From Pseudomonas fluorescens (GTDB lineage Bacteria; Pseudomonadota; Gammaproteobacteria; Pseudomonadales; Pseudomonadaceae), in NCBI RefSeq assembly GCF_902498185.1, contig NZ_CABVIX010000010.1, positions 144,076 to 208,075 of the forward strand: a stretch of 64,000 nucleotides of DNA, written 5' to 3'. The notes below the pieces were generated by a model that searched no databases, was not told the origin of the DNA, and saw nothing but the letters and a program-made list of their open reading frames with translations. Positions 1-8,739 of the stretch are shown here, piece by piece (the stretch's first letter is position 1; every line of letters starts with the position of its first letter). A program made the position numbers and the translations under genes.

Positions 1-127
1 CTCGCTCGATCCGGTGACCCCTCAGGCGCAGGCCTTCACCGAGCCGGCCAAGGGTATTGGCCACGCCGTTTATCTCGGGTGGAAAGGTTTCGCTGACGAG
101 TGTGATGCGCAGGGAGGGTGTGCTCAT
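1..127 (-). CDS. Glycosyltransferase (GT4-like), 5' end only
   Basis: Only the first 42 codons are inside the window; the rest lies off the left edge. The visible N-terminus reads MSTPSLRITLVSETFPPEING and continues with VANTLGRLGEGLRLRGH. An LVSETFPPEINGVA-type start followed by a helix and a RGH turn is the usual first Rossmann strand and loop of GT4 glycosyltransferases (GT-B fold, glycosyl transfer from a nucleotide sugar). Acceptor and product cannot be judged from this fragment. The gene is divergent from the chemoreceptor gene at 292. Family assignment is by recognition of the N-terminal pattern; the function is inferred. Confidence 0.7.
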   Translation of the reverse strand, partial: MSTPSLRITLVSETFPPEINGVANTLGRLGEGLRLRGHRIER

Positions 128-291
128 GAAAGCAAGTCTGGGCCGACTCGGTTGCGTTGAGGTGACATCAATATGACTGACTCGTGATCGACGCTACGGG
201 TTTCGCGACGAAGGGAGGGGGTGATTTCCCGGTAATTACTCAAGAAGCAGCCACCCTCAGCCGATTAAGGTTCATTGGAATAGGGGCGGTC

Positions 292-1608
292 ATGTTCAAC
301 AGCAAACTGAAGAATGAAGTCCAGCGGCTGCGCGAAGCGTGGACGTGCGTCAAGCAGGTCAATGAGAGCCTGGACAAGGCGATGCTGGTGATGCAGCTCG
401 ATCCGCAGGGACGGATCGAAAAGGTCAACGCCAATTTCGAGAAGGACATGCTTTACCGGGCCGAGGAACTGCTTGGACGCAACATCGAGGAAATCGTCCC
501 GGCCCAGGTGAAGAGCATGGACTTTCACCAGCGCATGAGAGACGCAATCACGCGTGGCCAGCACTTTATCGGCGCATTTCGGCTGTTGCGCGGCAACGGC
601 CAGGAAGCCTGGTTGCGCTCGATCCTGCAGCCGGTGCGCTCCACCGAGGGCGTCCTCAAGTACTTCACCCTGCACTCAAGCGACCTGACCCGAACAATCG
701 AGACCTCTCGCGAACACGAAAGCCTGATCAATGCCTTGATGCGTTCGACCGCCGTGATCGAATTCAACCTTGAAGGCGAAGTGCTGACCGCCAACGACCG
801 CTTTCTGCAGACCATGGGCTACCGGCTCGAGCAGGTGCGTGGCAAGCATCACCGGCAGTTCTGCACGTCCGAGGAAACCAGCAGCGCCGCCTATGAAGCG
901 TTCTGGGAAAAGCTCCGCCGCGGCGAGTTCGTTGCCGACCGCTTCAAGCGCGTCGACGCCCACGGCCGCGTCGTGTGGCTGGAGGCCTCCTACAACCCGA
1001 TCATCGATGCGCACGACCGGCTGTACAAGGTGGTCAAGTTCGCCACCGTGATCACTGACCAGATCGATCAGGAGGCCGCTGTAGCCAAGGCGGCCGACAT
1101 CGCCTACACCACTTCCCTTGAAACCGACGCTGGCGCGCGCAAGGCCAGTGAGGTCGTGACTCAGACCGTGGATGTAATGCGCGAGCTGGAAGGTTTCATG
1201 CGCGAAGCGGCCGAGGGAATCGAGGCGCTGGACAAGCAGTCGCGGGTCATCGGCGCAATCATCAAGACCATCAGCGACATTGCCGGCCAGACCAACCTGC
1301 TGGCTCTCAATGCAGCCATCGAGGCGGCCCGGGCGGGCGAGCAGGGCCGCGGCTTCGCCGTGGTGGCCGATGAAGTGCGCCAGCTGGCATCGCGTACCAG
1401 CACCGCTACCGAGGAGATTGCCCGGGTGGTGCAGCAGAATGAGCAATTGGCCAAGGCCGCTGTGGACATCATCGATAACAGCAAGCGCCAGGCCGAGCAG
1501 GGCCTTACCCTGGCCGGCGAGACCGGCATGGTCATCAACGAAATTCAGGAAGGGGCCAGAAAAGTGGTCAACGCCGTGGGCCAGTTCTCCAGCCAGCTCA
1601 ACAACTGA
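292..1608 (+). CDS. Soluble PAS-PAS methyl-accepting chemoreceptor, BdlA-like
   Basis: 438 residues from the ATG at 292; the reading frame stays open upstream to 184, but MFNSKLKNEVQRL is the usual start of this family. Two PAS domains lie at roughly residues 35-135 and 155-260 and a cytoplasmic signalling domain at about 270-430. The hairpin tip with ISDIAGQTNLLALNAAIEAA and GRGFAVVADEVRQLA is intact. I see no membrane segment and no periplasmic sensor, so this is a cytoplasmic receptor. The layout matches P. aeruginosa BdlA, a biofilm-dispersal receptor. The ligand is unknown: PAS domains may hold haem or FAD, and nothing in the sequence settles this. Function in dispersal is inferred from architecture. 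Confidence 0.85.
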   Translation: MFNSKLKNEVQRLREAWTCVKQVNESLDKAMLVMQLDPQGRIEKVNANFEKDMLYRAEELLGRNIEEIVPAQVKSMDFHQRMRDAITRGQHFIGAFRLLRGNGQEAWLRSILQPVRSTEGVLKYFTLHSSDLTRTIETSREHESLINALMRSTAVIEFNLEGEVLTANDRFLQTMGYRLEQVRGKHHRQFCTSEETSSAAYEAFWEKLRRGEFVADRFKRVDAHGRVVWLEASYNPIIDAHDRLYKVVKFATVITDQIDQEAAVAKAADIAYTTSLETDAGARKASEVVTQTVDVMRELEGFMREAAEGIEALDKQSRVIGAIIKTISDIAGQTNLLALNAAIEAARAGEQGRGFAVVADEVRQLASRTSTATEEIARVVQQNEQLAKAAVDIIDNSKRQAEQGLTLAGETGMVINEIQEGARKVVNAVGQFSSQLNN

Positions 1609-1652
1609 AGGCAGGGGCCTTCGCACGCCCGCCGGACGCGCGAAGGGAGGTA

Positions 1653-2036
1653 TCACGCCAGCTGCATGTAAACGTCGCCGAGAATGTGGACAAATCCATC
1701 AAGGTCGAGGTCACCGGCATCCGCACGGTGATTCTTCTCGAAGGACCCCCGCACGGTAAAGACTCCGGAGTGGCGCTCTGAGTAGGAAGGCGGCTCCGAA
1801 TTCTGCAACGCGTCGGTCACTGCTTCGACCAGCGAGACATGGTGGATCACCAGGCCTTCATCCGGGTCGTTGACGCTGTTGATGAACAAATGGTCTGGCG
1901 GGGTATCCACACCTTTGCCCTGCAACGCCTCGGCAAGCCTCCAGCGCGACTTGTGTTGCAAGATGTGCAGGCCCTGCAGGTGTTGCGGCACGTTCGTGAG
2001 ATCCACCTCGTCACGATCATCTTTCTGGTAGGTCAT
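1653..2036 (-). CDS. Uncharacterised 127-residue protein
   Basis: I do not recognise this family. The start at 2036 is preceded by AAGGA at suitable spacing, which supports a real gene. The product is acidic, without signal peptide or membrane segment and without cysteine. It has a His-rich patch near the middle (VIHHVSLVEAV) and ends in a hydrophobic tail (VHILGDVYMQLA). It faces the chemoreceptor gene tail to tail with a 44-bp gap and lies 90 bp after cysZ on the same strand, so it could be co-transcribed with cysZ. No function is proposed. Confidence 0.6.
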   Translation of the reverse strand: MTYQKDDRDEVDLTNVPQHLQGLHILQHKSRWRLAEALQGKGVDTPPDHLFINSVNDPDEGLVIHHVSLVEAVTDALQNSEPPSYSERHSGVFTVRGSFEKNHRADAGDLDLDGFVHILGDVYMQLA

Positions 2037-2126
2037 GGTCTTGTTCCTTGGGTTCGACTGGCCGCCTCATTGCAGCCAGGCATCCATGAAACCCCGCAAC
2101 CCATCCTCCCGATCCCTATACAGTTA

Positions 2127-2855
2127 TTACTTTCGCTCGCGCACCCAGAACAGCGTCGCACCTGCCACGGCCGCAGGCATCATCAGGATGTTCACGAAAG
2201 GCACCATCAGCGCCAGGTAGGTGATGCCGCCAAAACCCAGGCTCTGCCAGCGTTTCTGACGTAGCCAGGCAAGCATGTCCTGCCAGGTCATCTTGTTGTT
2301 GTCGGCTGGGTAATCAATGTATTGGATGGCCATCATCCAGACGCCGAACAGCAGCCACAACGGCGCCGCGACAATGTTCACCACAGGGATCAGCGAGAGC
2401 ACGAACAGACCAATCGCCCGGGGCAGGAAATAACCCAGCTTGCGCATTTCGCGGCTCAACGTCCTCGGCACCATGGCCATCAGCTCACTCCAGCTGAAGG
2501 CGGGGAAGTTGTCCTGGCCCCGCACCACCACCTCGACCTTTTCGGCCAGGAATCCGTTGAACGGCGCGGCAATGATGTTGGCCACCAATGTGAAGGTGAA
2601 GAACACCATCAGCACCACCAGCACGACAAACAGTGGCCACAGGATGTAGGTCAGGAAACTCAGCCATTGCGGGAGGGCGGGCATCAGGGTTTCCACCCAC
2701 AGGCTGAACTGATGGCCGGCAAAGTAGACGAGGCCTCCGAACAGGACCAGGTTGATCACCAGCGGCAGCAGCACGAACAGGCGCAGGCCTGGGCTCAGGA
2801 CCAGCTTCAACCCTTCGCGCAGGTATTGTGGGCCAGAGAGGACGGGGGCTTGCAT
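2127..2855 (-). CDS. cysZ: CysZ-family sulfate transporter
   Basis: 242 residues from the ATG at 2855 (MQAPVLSGPQYLREGLKLV), with GGAG just upstream; the longer in-frame extension to 2951 has no credible initiation site. The protein has several hydrophobic helices, for example LFVLLPLVINLVLFGGLVYF and YILWPLFVVLVVLMVFFTFT, and the AAPFNGFLAEKVE motif typical of the CysZ/EI24 family. The length is close to E. coli CysZ (253). The family moves sulfate across the inner membrane for cysteine synthesis. The neighbours are not sulfur genes, so the role rests on family membership only. Confidence 0.88.
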   Translation of the reverse strand: MQAPVLSGPQYLREGLKLVLSPGLRLFVLLPLVINLVLFGGLVYFAGHQFSLWVETLMPALPQWLSFLTYILWPLFVVLVVLMVFFTFTLVANIIAAPFNGFLAEKVEVVVRGQDNFPAFSWSELMAMVPRTLSREMRKLGYFLPRAIGLFVLSLIPVVNIVAAPLWLLFGVWMMAIQYIDYPADNNKMTWQDMLAWLRQKRWQSLGFGGITYLALMVPFVNILMMPAAVAGATLFWVRERK

Positions 2856-3009
2856 CGGGGAGCTCCGAAAATGAAAGGAAAACGCGCCGACCTTACCGAG
2901 TTTGACGGCTTGGCGAAAGCTGGGCAGGACGAGGGAAACGGCCTGTAACAAAAGCTCGAACTGCTTTACCGTCCATCCACGACTCGACTGCTGAAGACGG
3001 CCTGCTCGA

Positions 3010-3046
3010 ATAGAGCCGGTCTATAAGGTGGATTGTAGAAGGATAT
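3010..3046 (+). promoter_or_regulatory. OxyR binding site upstream of the peroxiredoxin gene
   Basis: Four tetranucleotides stand at exact 7-bp spacings: ATAG (3010), CTAT (3021), ATTG (3032), ATAT (3043). This is the ATAG-N7-CTAT-N7-ATAG-N7-CTAT pattern of the extended OxyR site with 8/8 matches in the first pair and 6/8 in the second. A plausible -10 (TAATCT, 3052-3057) sits just downstream, so bound oxidised OxyR would contact RNA polymerase at the -35 region. It predicts peroxide induction of the peroxiredoxin gene at 3123 and perhaps of trxB. Confidence 0.78.
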
Positions 3047-3122
3047 TTCCTTAATCTCTGCCACCTCGCTAAAGTGCGCACAACTTTTCAACGCCTTCGG
3101 ATCCCGACTTCAAGGAGTTTCC

Positions 3123-3722
3123 ATGAGCATTCTGGTCAACAAGCAAGCCCCTGATTTCGATGCAGCCGCTGTGCTGGGCGACGGTTCGATCGTCGACAGC
3201 TTCAAGCTTTCGTCCCTGCGCGGCAAATACGTCGTGCTGTTCTTCTGGCCGCTGGACTTCACCTTCGTGTGTCCGTCGGAAATCATTGCCCACAATAACC
3301 GCATGGACAAGTTCCGCGAGCTGGGTGTCGAAGTGGTTGGTGTATCCATCGACTCGCAGTTCACTCACCATGCCTGGCGCAGCACGCCGGTCGAGAAGGG
3401 TGGTATCGGCGAAGTCGAGTTCACCATGGTTGCCGACGTCAAGCACGAAATCACCCGTGCATACGGTATCGAGCATGAAGCGGGCGTGGCCCTGCGTGCC
3501 TCGTTCCTGATCGACCAGCAAGGCGTGGTCCAGCACCAGGTGGTCAACAACCTGCCGCTGGGTCGTGAAGTCGACGAGATGGTCCGCCTGGTCGAAGCCC
3601 TGCAATTCACCGAGCAGCATGGTGAAGTCTGCCCGGCCGGCTGGCGCAAGGGTCAGAAAGGCATGAAGGCCGACGCCAAGGGCGTGGCCGACTACCTGGC
3701 GGAAAACGCCAGCAGCCTGTAA
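3123..3722 (+). CDS. ahpB: Typical 2-Cys peroxiredoxin (AhpC/TSA family)
   Basis: 199 residues. The peroxidatic Cys50 lies in DFTFVCPSE and the resolving Cys170 in GEVCPAGW, so both catalytic cysteines of a typical 2-Cys enzyme are present. It reduces H2O2 and organic peroxides and is recycled by a thiol partner. Thioredoxin reductase is encoded 81 bp downstream on the same strand, which mirrors the ahpB-trxB2 pair of P. aeruginosa and suggests thioredoxin-fed recycling rather than AhpF. AAGGAG precedes the ATG. The OxyR site at 3010-3046 predicts peroxide induction. The symbol follows the P. aeruginosa arrangement and is less certain than the enzyme class. Confidence 0.93.
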   Translation: MSILVNKQAPDFDAAAVLGDGSIVDSFKLSSLRGKYVVLFFWPLDFTFVCPSEIIAHNNRMDKFRELGVEVVGVSIDSQFTHHAWRSTPVEKGGIGEVEFTMVADVKHEITRAYGIEHEAGVALRASFLIDQQGVVQHQVVNNLPLGREVDEMVRLVEALQFTEQHGEVCPAGWRKGQKGMKADAKGVADYLAENASSL

Positions 3723-3742
3723 CGCCAATTCGCTTTCCAGGG

Positions 3743-3787
3743 CCTGCGGCCAACGGCCTTCCCCAAGCGCCGCGCAGGTCCTTTTTC
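3743..3787 (+). terminator. Weak terminator or attenuator between peroxiredoxin and trxB
   Basis: CCTGCG (3743-3748) pairs with CGCAGG (3773-3778) and is followed by TCCTTTTTC. A second small stem (GGCC/GGCC) can form in the loop. The stem is short and the U-tract interrupted, so partial read-through into trxB, whose ribosome site follows directly, is the likely outcome. Confidence 0.4.
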
Positions 3788-3803
3788 ATTACAGGAGCCC
3801 CTC

Positions 3804-4766
3804 ATGTCTGAAGCACGTCATTCGCGAGTCATCATCCTCGGTTCCGGCCCTGCCGGTTACAGTGCCGCAGTCTATGCCGCACGCGCCAACCTCAAGCCGC
3901 TGCTGATCACCGGTATGCAGGCCGGCGGCCAGCTAACCACTACCACCGAAGTCGACAACTGGCCGGGCGACCCCCATGGCCTGACCGGCCCGGCGCTGAT
4001 GCAACGCATGCAGGAACACGCCGAGCGCTTCGAGACCGAAATCGTCTTCGACCACATCAACGCCGTCGACCTGGCAAGCAAGCCCTATACCCTCAAGGGT
4101 GACAGCGGCACCTACACTTGCGACGCGCTGATCATCGCCACTGGCGCCAGTGCCCGTTACCTGGGCCTGCCATCGGAAGAGACGTTCATGGGCAAGGGCG
4201 TATCGGCCTGTGCTACCTGCGACGGTTTCTTCTACCGCAACAAGCCGGTGGCAGTGGTTGGTGGGGGCAATACAGCAGTGGAAGAAGCGCTGTACCTGGC
4301 CAACATCGCCAGCAAGGTCACCCTGGTGCATCGTCGCGAAACCTTCCGCGCCGAGAAGATCCTGGTCGACAAGCTGCATGCCCGCGTCGCCGAGGGCAAG
4401 ATCGAGCTCAAGCTCAATGCCACTCTGGACGAAGTACTGGGTGACAACATGGGCGTCACCGGTGCTCGCCTGAAGAACAACGACGGCAGCAGCGACGATA
4501 TCAAGGTAGACGGCGTGTTCATCGCCATCGGCCATACCCCGAACACTTCGCTGTTCGAAGGTCAGCTGACCCTCAAGGACGGCTATCTGGTCGTGCAGGG
4601 CGGCCGTGAAGGCAACGCCACTGCGACCAACGTCGACGGCGTGTTCGCCGCGGGCGACGTGGCTGACCATGTCTACCGTCAGGCCATCACCTCCGCAGGT
4701 GCCGGCTGCATGGCCGCACTGGATGTGGAGCGGTACCTGGACGGGCTGCAGAACGTGTCGTTCTAA
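3804..4766 (+). CDS. trxB: Thioredoxin reductase
   Basis: 320 residues, the usual bacterial TrxB length. The FAD-binding GSGPAGYSAAVYAARA loop is at the N-terminus, the redox-active CATC at residues 136-139, the NADPH-binding GGGNTAVEEALYLA loop near 153, and the C-terminal FAD contact GVFAAGDVADHVYRQ is present. The enzyme uses NADPH to reduce thioredoxin in the cytoplasm. AGGAG precedes the ATG. Together with the peroxiredoxin upstream it forms a peroxide-reduction unit. A strong shared terminator follows. Confidence 0.97.
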   Translation: MSEARHSRVIILGSGPAGYSAAVYAARANLKPLLITGMQAGGQLTTTTEVDNWPGDPHGLTGPALMQRMQEHAERFETEIVFDHINAVDLASKPYTLKGDSGTYTCDALIIATGASARYLGLPSEETFMGKGVSACATCDGFFYRNKPVAVVGGGNTAVEEALYLANIASKVTLVHRRETFRAEKILVDKLHARVAEGKIELKLNATLDEVLGDNMGVTGARLKNNDGSSDDIKVDGVFIAIGHTPNTSLFEGQLTLKDGYLVVQGGREGNATATNVDGVFAAGDVADHVYRQAITSAGAGCMAALDVERYLDGLQNVSF

Positions 4767-4780
4767 AACGCACTTGCAGC

Positions 4781-4816
4781 CATGAAAAAACCGGCCGATT
4801 GGCCGGTTTTTTCATG
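4781..4816. terminator. Bidirectional intrinsic terminator between trxB and nadC
   Basis: A perfect inverted repeat: CATGAAAAAACCGGCC, loop GATT, then GGCCGGTTTTTTCATG. The GC stem is flanked by A6 on one side and T6 on the other, so it works for the two converging genes. Confidence 0.93.
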
Positions 4817-4829
4817 GCTGGCATATTCC

Positions 4830-5678
4830 TCAGAGGCTCAGCCGCATCGATAGATCCACAGCCTTCACGTCCTTGGTCATCGTACCGATCGAGATGTAGT
4901 CCACACCTGTTTCAGCAATCATCCGCAACGTACCCTCATTCACTCCTCCACTGGCCTCCAGCTTTGCCTTGCCGGCAGTGATGCGCACCGCTTCGCGCAT
5001 CTCGTCAAGGTCGAGTTCGTCGAGCATGATGATATCGGCGCCGGCGTCCAGCGCTTCGCGCAGCTCGTCGAGGCTCTCGACCTCGACTTCCACGGGCTTG
5101 CCGGGAGCGATGCGCCTGGCGGCCGTGATTGCCTCGGCGATCCCGCCGCTGGCGGCAATGTGGTTTTCCTTGATCAGGAAAGCGTCGTACAGCCCGATAC
5201 GATGATTGTCACAGCCGCCACAGGCCACTGCGTACTTTTGCCCCAGGCGCAGTCCGGGCAAGGTCTTGCGGGTGTCGAGCAAGCGCACGCCGGTATCGGC
5301 GACCAGTTCGGCCAACGCGTGCGCACGCGTAGCGACGCCCGAAAGCAACTGCAGGAAGTTCAGCGCCGTGCGTTCACCGCTGAGCAGGGAACGGGCTGGC
5401 CCTTCGAGATGAAACAGTGTCTGGTTGGCCTTGGCGCGGTCACCATCGATCACCTGCCAGTGCACCGCTACGCGAGGGTCGAGCTGACGGAATACCGCAT
5501 CGACCCAGGCCGTCCCGCTGATCACGCAATCTTCGCGGGTGATGATGGTGGCCTTGGCCAGGCGCTCGGCCGGGATCAGTTGGGCAGTGATATCGCCACT
5601 GCCGATGTCCTCGAGCAGCGCGCGGCGCACGTTGGCTTCGATTTCGGCGGTCAGGTCGGCGAGGCGTAGGTTCGGCAT
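4830..5678 (-). CDS. nadC: Nicotinate-nucleotide diphosphorylase (quinolinate phosphoribosyltransferase)
   Basis: 282 residues from the ATG at 5678, preceded by GGAG; a GTG four codons upstream overlaps that ribosome site and is rejected. Conserved family features are visible: LLEDIGSGDITAQL near the start, SGERTALNFLQLLSGVAT, LLDTRKTLPGLRLGQKYAV, GGCDNHRIGLYDAFLIKENH, and a C-terminal ASGGVNEGTLRMIAETGVD. It converts quinolinate and PRPP to nicotinate mononucleotide, the last committed step of de novo NAD synthesis. It is a single gene, convergent with trxB. Confidence 0.97.
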   Translation of the reverse strand: MPNLRLADLTAEIEANVRRALLEDIGSGDITAQLIPAERLAKATIITREDCVISGTAWVDAVFRQLDPRVAVHWQVIDGDRAKANQTLFHLEGPARSLLSGERTALNFLQLLSGVATRAHALAELVADTGVRLLDTRKTLPGLRLGQKYAVACGGCDNHRIGLYDAFLIKENHIAASGGIAEAITAARRIAPGKPVEVEVESLDELREALDAGADIIMLDELDLDEMREAVRITAGKAKLEASGGVNEGTLRMIAETGVDYISIGTMTKDVKAVDLSMRLSL

Positions 5679-5921
5679 GGTGGACTCCACAAGCTAGGTG
5701 CGGGCGATTATAGGGCAGGGGTGGCCGCTGTACAGCCGCTGCGAAGACGACCTTTGGTCAGACACACTGAGCATTTTGCTCAGTTGGCTGTCTATCAACG
5801 CAGACGAACGGCGCGCTTGGCGGCAGACCCGCTTTGCCTGATAATCGCGCCTCTAATTTGGCGTCATAGCATTGACGACTCGTTGTCCTCGATGGCAACT
5901 ACCCCCAGCAAGGAGTTTGGG

Positions 5922-8093
5922 ATGCGTAAGGAAGGCAACGTGGTGAGCCTGGCGGCGGCTAATCTCAGAGGTCTGCGTCCGCCTTTGCCTTGCTTGCCGG
6001 TACTGTTGCTGCAAGTGCGTGACAAAGCCGCGCTGCAACTGCGCCAATGCCTGCAGGCGTTGTTCGATAATGCCGACGATACGCTCTTCGAGATGGCCGA
6101 CAAGGCCATGGGCCCTCTCGAGCAACATCTGTTTTTCGAAGCGATGCGTGACCTGCGCCTCAAGCGCAAGAATATCGAGCGCGAGTTCATCGATACGCTG
6201 CAAGACGCCTTCTCTGCCATCGGCCGTGTCGACCCGTTGATGCAGTTGCCCGATGCCCCGGGTCACGGCAAGGAAGAACAGGAGCGAAGCGTCGCCATCC
6301 AGGGCATGGTCGAGCGTGTGCTGGCGCGTGACAGGTTCGTGCTCCAGCAACTGTGCCTGCGGTTTCAGGCCTTGCTCGGGCAGCCGGTCGACGAGCACTG
6401 CAACCCGCTGGGGCCCGCAAGGCTGTGCAGGTTCTTCCTGCAGGCGGGGCGCAATCTTGGAGTCGGATTCAAGGTCAAGCTGATCCTTCTCAAACTCTTC
6501 GAGCGCTATGTACTGCGCGATATCGAATCGATCTATGGCGAAGCCAATCAGTTGCTCGCGGTGGCCGGCGTGCTGCCAGAGCTCAAGCCCGCGCCGCGGC
6601 GCCGCGCCGAGGATCGCCAGCGAATGGCCCCGCGTGACCCGGCCAATCAGTCCGAGGAAGAAGAACTGCACGAAAGCAGCGCGGGGCGGGCCTTCATCAC
6701 CTCCCTGCAGCCTTTGCTCGCGCCGGCGCGCGGGCGAGTGGCGCCGCGCTTGCACGGCAACCTGCCAGCGTCGCCTATCGCCACCGGCGACCTGCTGCGA
6801 CTGCTCTCGCACCTGCAGCACTTCGTGCCTGCCGTGTGCGAGGGCGATGAGTTTTTCCCTGCGCAGCAGCTGGAGCAACTGCTGCTGAGGATCAGCGTGC
6901 GAAGCGGCAACCGGCGACAGATCGCCGCTGCCGATGAAGACCTGATCAACCTGGTCGGCATGTTGTTCAACTTCATCCTCGATGACAGCAACCTCCCGGC
7001 CGCGCTCCGGCGGATGATCGCCCGCCTGCAGATCCCGTACATCAAGGTTGCCCTGCTGGATGCGACCTTGTTCACCCGAGCCAGCCATCCGGCGCGCCGT
7101 CTGCTCAACGAGATCGCTTTGGCGGCGATGGGCTGGGAAGGCAATGGCGAGCCGCAGCGAGACAGCCTGTACCTGCGCATCGAGCGGATCGTGCTGCGCC
7201 TGCTCAACGAATTCAGTGAAGACACCCGCCTGTTCAGCGACCTGCTGGCCGAGTTTCTCACCTACAGCAGCGAAGAGCGTCGGCGCAACGATCTGCTTGA
7301 ACAACGCACCCGCGATGCCGAGGAAGGCCGCGCGCGTACTTTGCTGGCACGACAACGGGTCCAGCAGGTACTCAACCAGCGCCTGCATGGGCGGGTGTTG
7401 CCAGAGGTAGTGGTACAGATCCTGGTTCAGGCCTGGAGTCAGGTACTGATGCTCGCCTGCCTCAAGCATGGCGAGCGGTCGCGGGCCTGGGCCCAGGGAC
7501 TGCTGACCATGGACGCGTTGCTGGACAGCGTGGCGCCGCACCGTGAGCCCCTGGCGCGTCAGCAGTTGCTCGAACAGGTGCCCAGTTTGCTCAAGGCCTT
7601 GCGCGAGGGGCTGGCGGCAATTGCCCTGGACTCGAACGCGACCCGTGAATTCTTCGCCCAGCTGGCAGAGTTGCACCTGCGTGCCTGCTCGACGCACGAC
7701 CTTGGCCTGTCGTCGCAAGACAACACGCTGAAGGAGATCCTGGTGCGCGACGAGATCGTCCTGGCCGTTGGCGAGGAGCCAGCCTGCGCGCCGCTACTGC
7801 AGCTGGACGAGCACCACCCGCAACTGCGCCAGTTGCAGCGGCTGCGCGTGGGTAGCTGGGTCGAGGTGCGCGATGACGGCGCACCGATACGCTGCAAGCT
7901 GATTGCCTGGATCGCCAGCAGCGACCGCTTCGTCTTTGCCAACCGCCATGGCCGCAAGGTCCGCGACTGGAGCCGCAGCGGGCTATTGATGGCGTTGCGC
8001 CGCGAGGATGTGCGGCCGCTTGACGATGGACTGCTGTTCGACCGCGCGCTGCACGGGGTGGTCGAGCGGTTGCGGGGCCAGCCTGGATTGTGA
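5922..8093 (+). CDS. DUF1631 family protein
   Basis: 723 residues from the ATG at 5922 (MRKEGNVVSLAAANL), chosen because AAGGAG stands 7 bases upstream; the frame is open to 5721 without a ribosome site. The protein is largely helical, with acidic and arginine-rich stretches, and has no signal peptide. Blocks such as FFEAMRDLRLKRKNIEREF near the start, LLFNFIL-like segments in the middle and a C-terminal beta-rich part (VGSWVEVRDDG, CKLIAWI, FVFANRHGRKV) are those of the DUF1631 family found in Pseudomonas. No biochemical role is known to me; the C-terminal part resembles small ligand-binding barrels, but this is only an impression. Confidence 0.8.
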   Translation: MRKEGNVVSLAAANLRGLRPPLPCLPVLLLQVRDKAALQLRQCLQALFDNADDTLFEMADKAMGPLEQHLFFEAMRDLRLKRKNIEREFIDTLQDAFSAIGRVDPLMQLPDAPGHGKEEQERSVAIQGMVERVLARDRFVLQQLCLRFQALLGQPVDEHCNPLGPARLCRFFLQAGRNLGVGFKVKLILLKLFERYVLRDIESIYGEANQLLAVAGVLPELKPAPRRRAEDRQRMAPRDPANQSEEEELHESSAGRAFITSLQPLLAPARGRVAPRLHGNLPASPIATGDLLRLLSHLQHFVPAVCEGDEFFPAQQLEQLLLRISVRSGNRRQIAAADEDLINLVGMLFNFILDDSNLPAALRRMIARLQIPYIKVALLDATLFTRASHPARRLLNEIALAAMGWEGNGEPQRDSLYLRIERIVLRLLNEFSEDTRLFSDLLAEFLTYSSEERRRNDLLEQRTRDAEEGRARTLLARQRVQQVLNQRLHGRVLPEVVVQILVQAWSQVLMLACLKHGERSRAWAQGLLTMDALLDSVAPHREPLARQQLLEQVPSLLKALREGLAAIALDSNATREFFAQLAELHLRACSTHDLGLSSQDNTLKEILVRDEIVLAVGEEPACAPLLQLDEHHPQLRQLQRLRVGSWVEVRDDGAPIRCKLIAWIASSDRFVFANRHGRKVRDWSRSGLLMALRREDVRPLDDGLLFDRALHGVVERLRGQPGL

Positions 8094-8172
8094 GTCGATG
8101 CTCAATCTTGCATGCAACCGTCACAGCCTCGGGGCATACTGAGGCAACGTCCATGTGTGCCAGGATCTGCCC

Positions 8173-8739
8173 ATGCATTTGAACCGCGAAACAGGCTGGT
8201 TCACCGGTGTCACCCACTGCCCCTCACCCAATTTCAACGCCCGCGCCGATGGCGAGCACATCTCCCTGCTGGTGATCCACAACATCAGCCTGCCGCCTGC
8301 CTGCTTTGGCACCGGCAAGGTGCAGGCGTTTTTCCAGAACGCCTTGAACCCGGACGAGCATCCCTATTTCCAAGGCATCCAGCACCTGAGGGTGTCGGCG
8401 CATCTGTTTGTCGAGCGCAATGGGGCGGTCACCCAGTTTGTCTCGTGCCTGGACCGTGCCTGGCATGCGGGCGTGTCTCGATTCGACGGGCGTGAGGGCT
8501 GCAACGATTTTTCCATCGGCATCGAGCTCGAAGGTACTGACGAGCTACCGTATACCGATGAGCAATACGCCGCGCTCGAGCAACTGACCCGGCAGATACA
8601 AATGGCGTGGCCGGCGATCGACGCCCAGCGCATCCGTGGTCACAGCGATATCGCACCCGGGCGCAAGACCGATCCGGGGCCTGCTTTCGACTGGCAACGC
8701 TACCGAGCGGCCCTGCAAGACTTCGAGGACAATGCATGA
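8173..8739 (+). CDS. ampD: 1,6-anhydro-N-acetylmuramyl-L-alanine amidase AmpD
   Basis: 188 residues from the ATG at 8173 (MHLNRETGWFTGVTHCPSPN), the start used by P. aeruginosa AmpD. Zinc ligands and catalytic region are visible: LLVIHNISLP (first His), CLDRAWHAGVS (second His) and HSDIAPGRKTDPG (third ligand and the lysine). The cytoplasmic enzyme cleaves the stem peptide from anhydro-muropeptides in wall recycling. In Pseudomonas its loss raises AmpC beta-lactamase through AmpR. The stop overlaps the ampE start by ATGA. Confidence 0.96.
   Translation: MHLNRETGWFTGVTHCPSPNFNARADGEHISLLVIHNISLPPACFGTGKVQAFFQNALNPDEHPYFQGIQHLRVSAHLFVERNGAVTQFVSCLDRAWHAGVSRFDGREGCNDFSIGIELEGTDELPYTDEQYAALEQLTRQIQMAWPAIDAQRIRGHSDIAPGRKTDPGPAFDWQRYRAALQDFEDNA

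Noticed and set aside
676..1656. 326-codon minus-strand frame opposite the chemoreceptor gene
   Set aside because: A shadow of the conserved PAS-MCP gene; no family features and no start signal.
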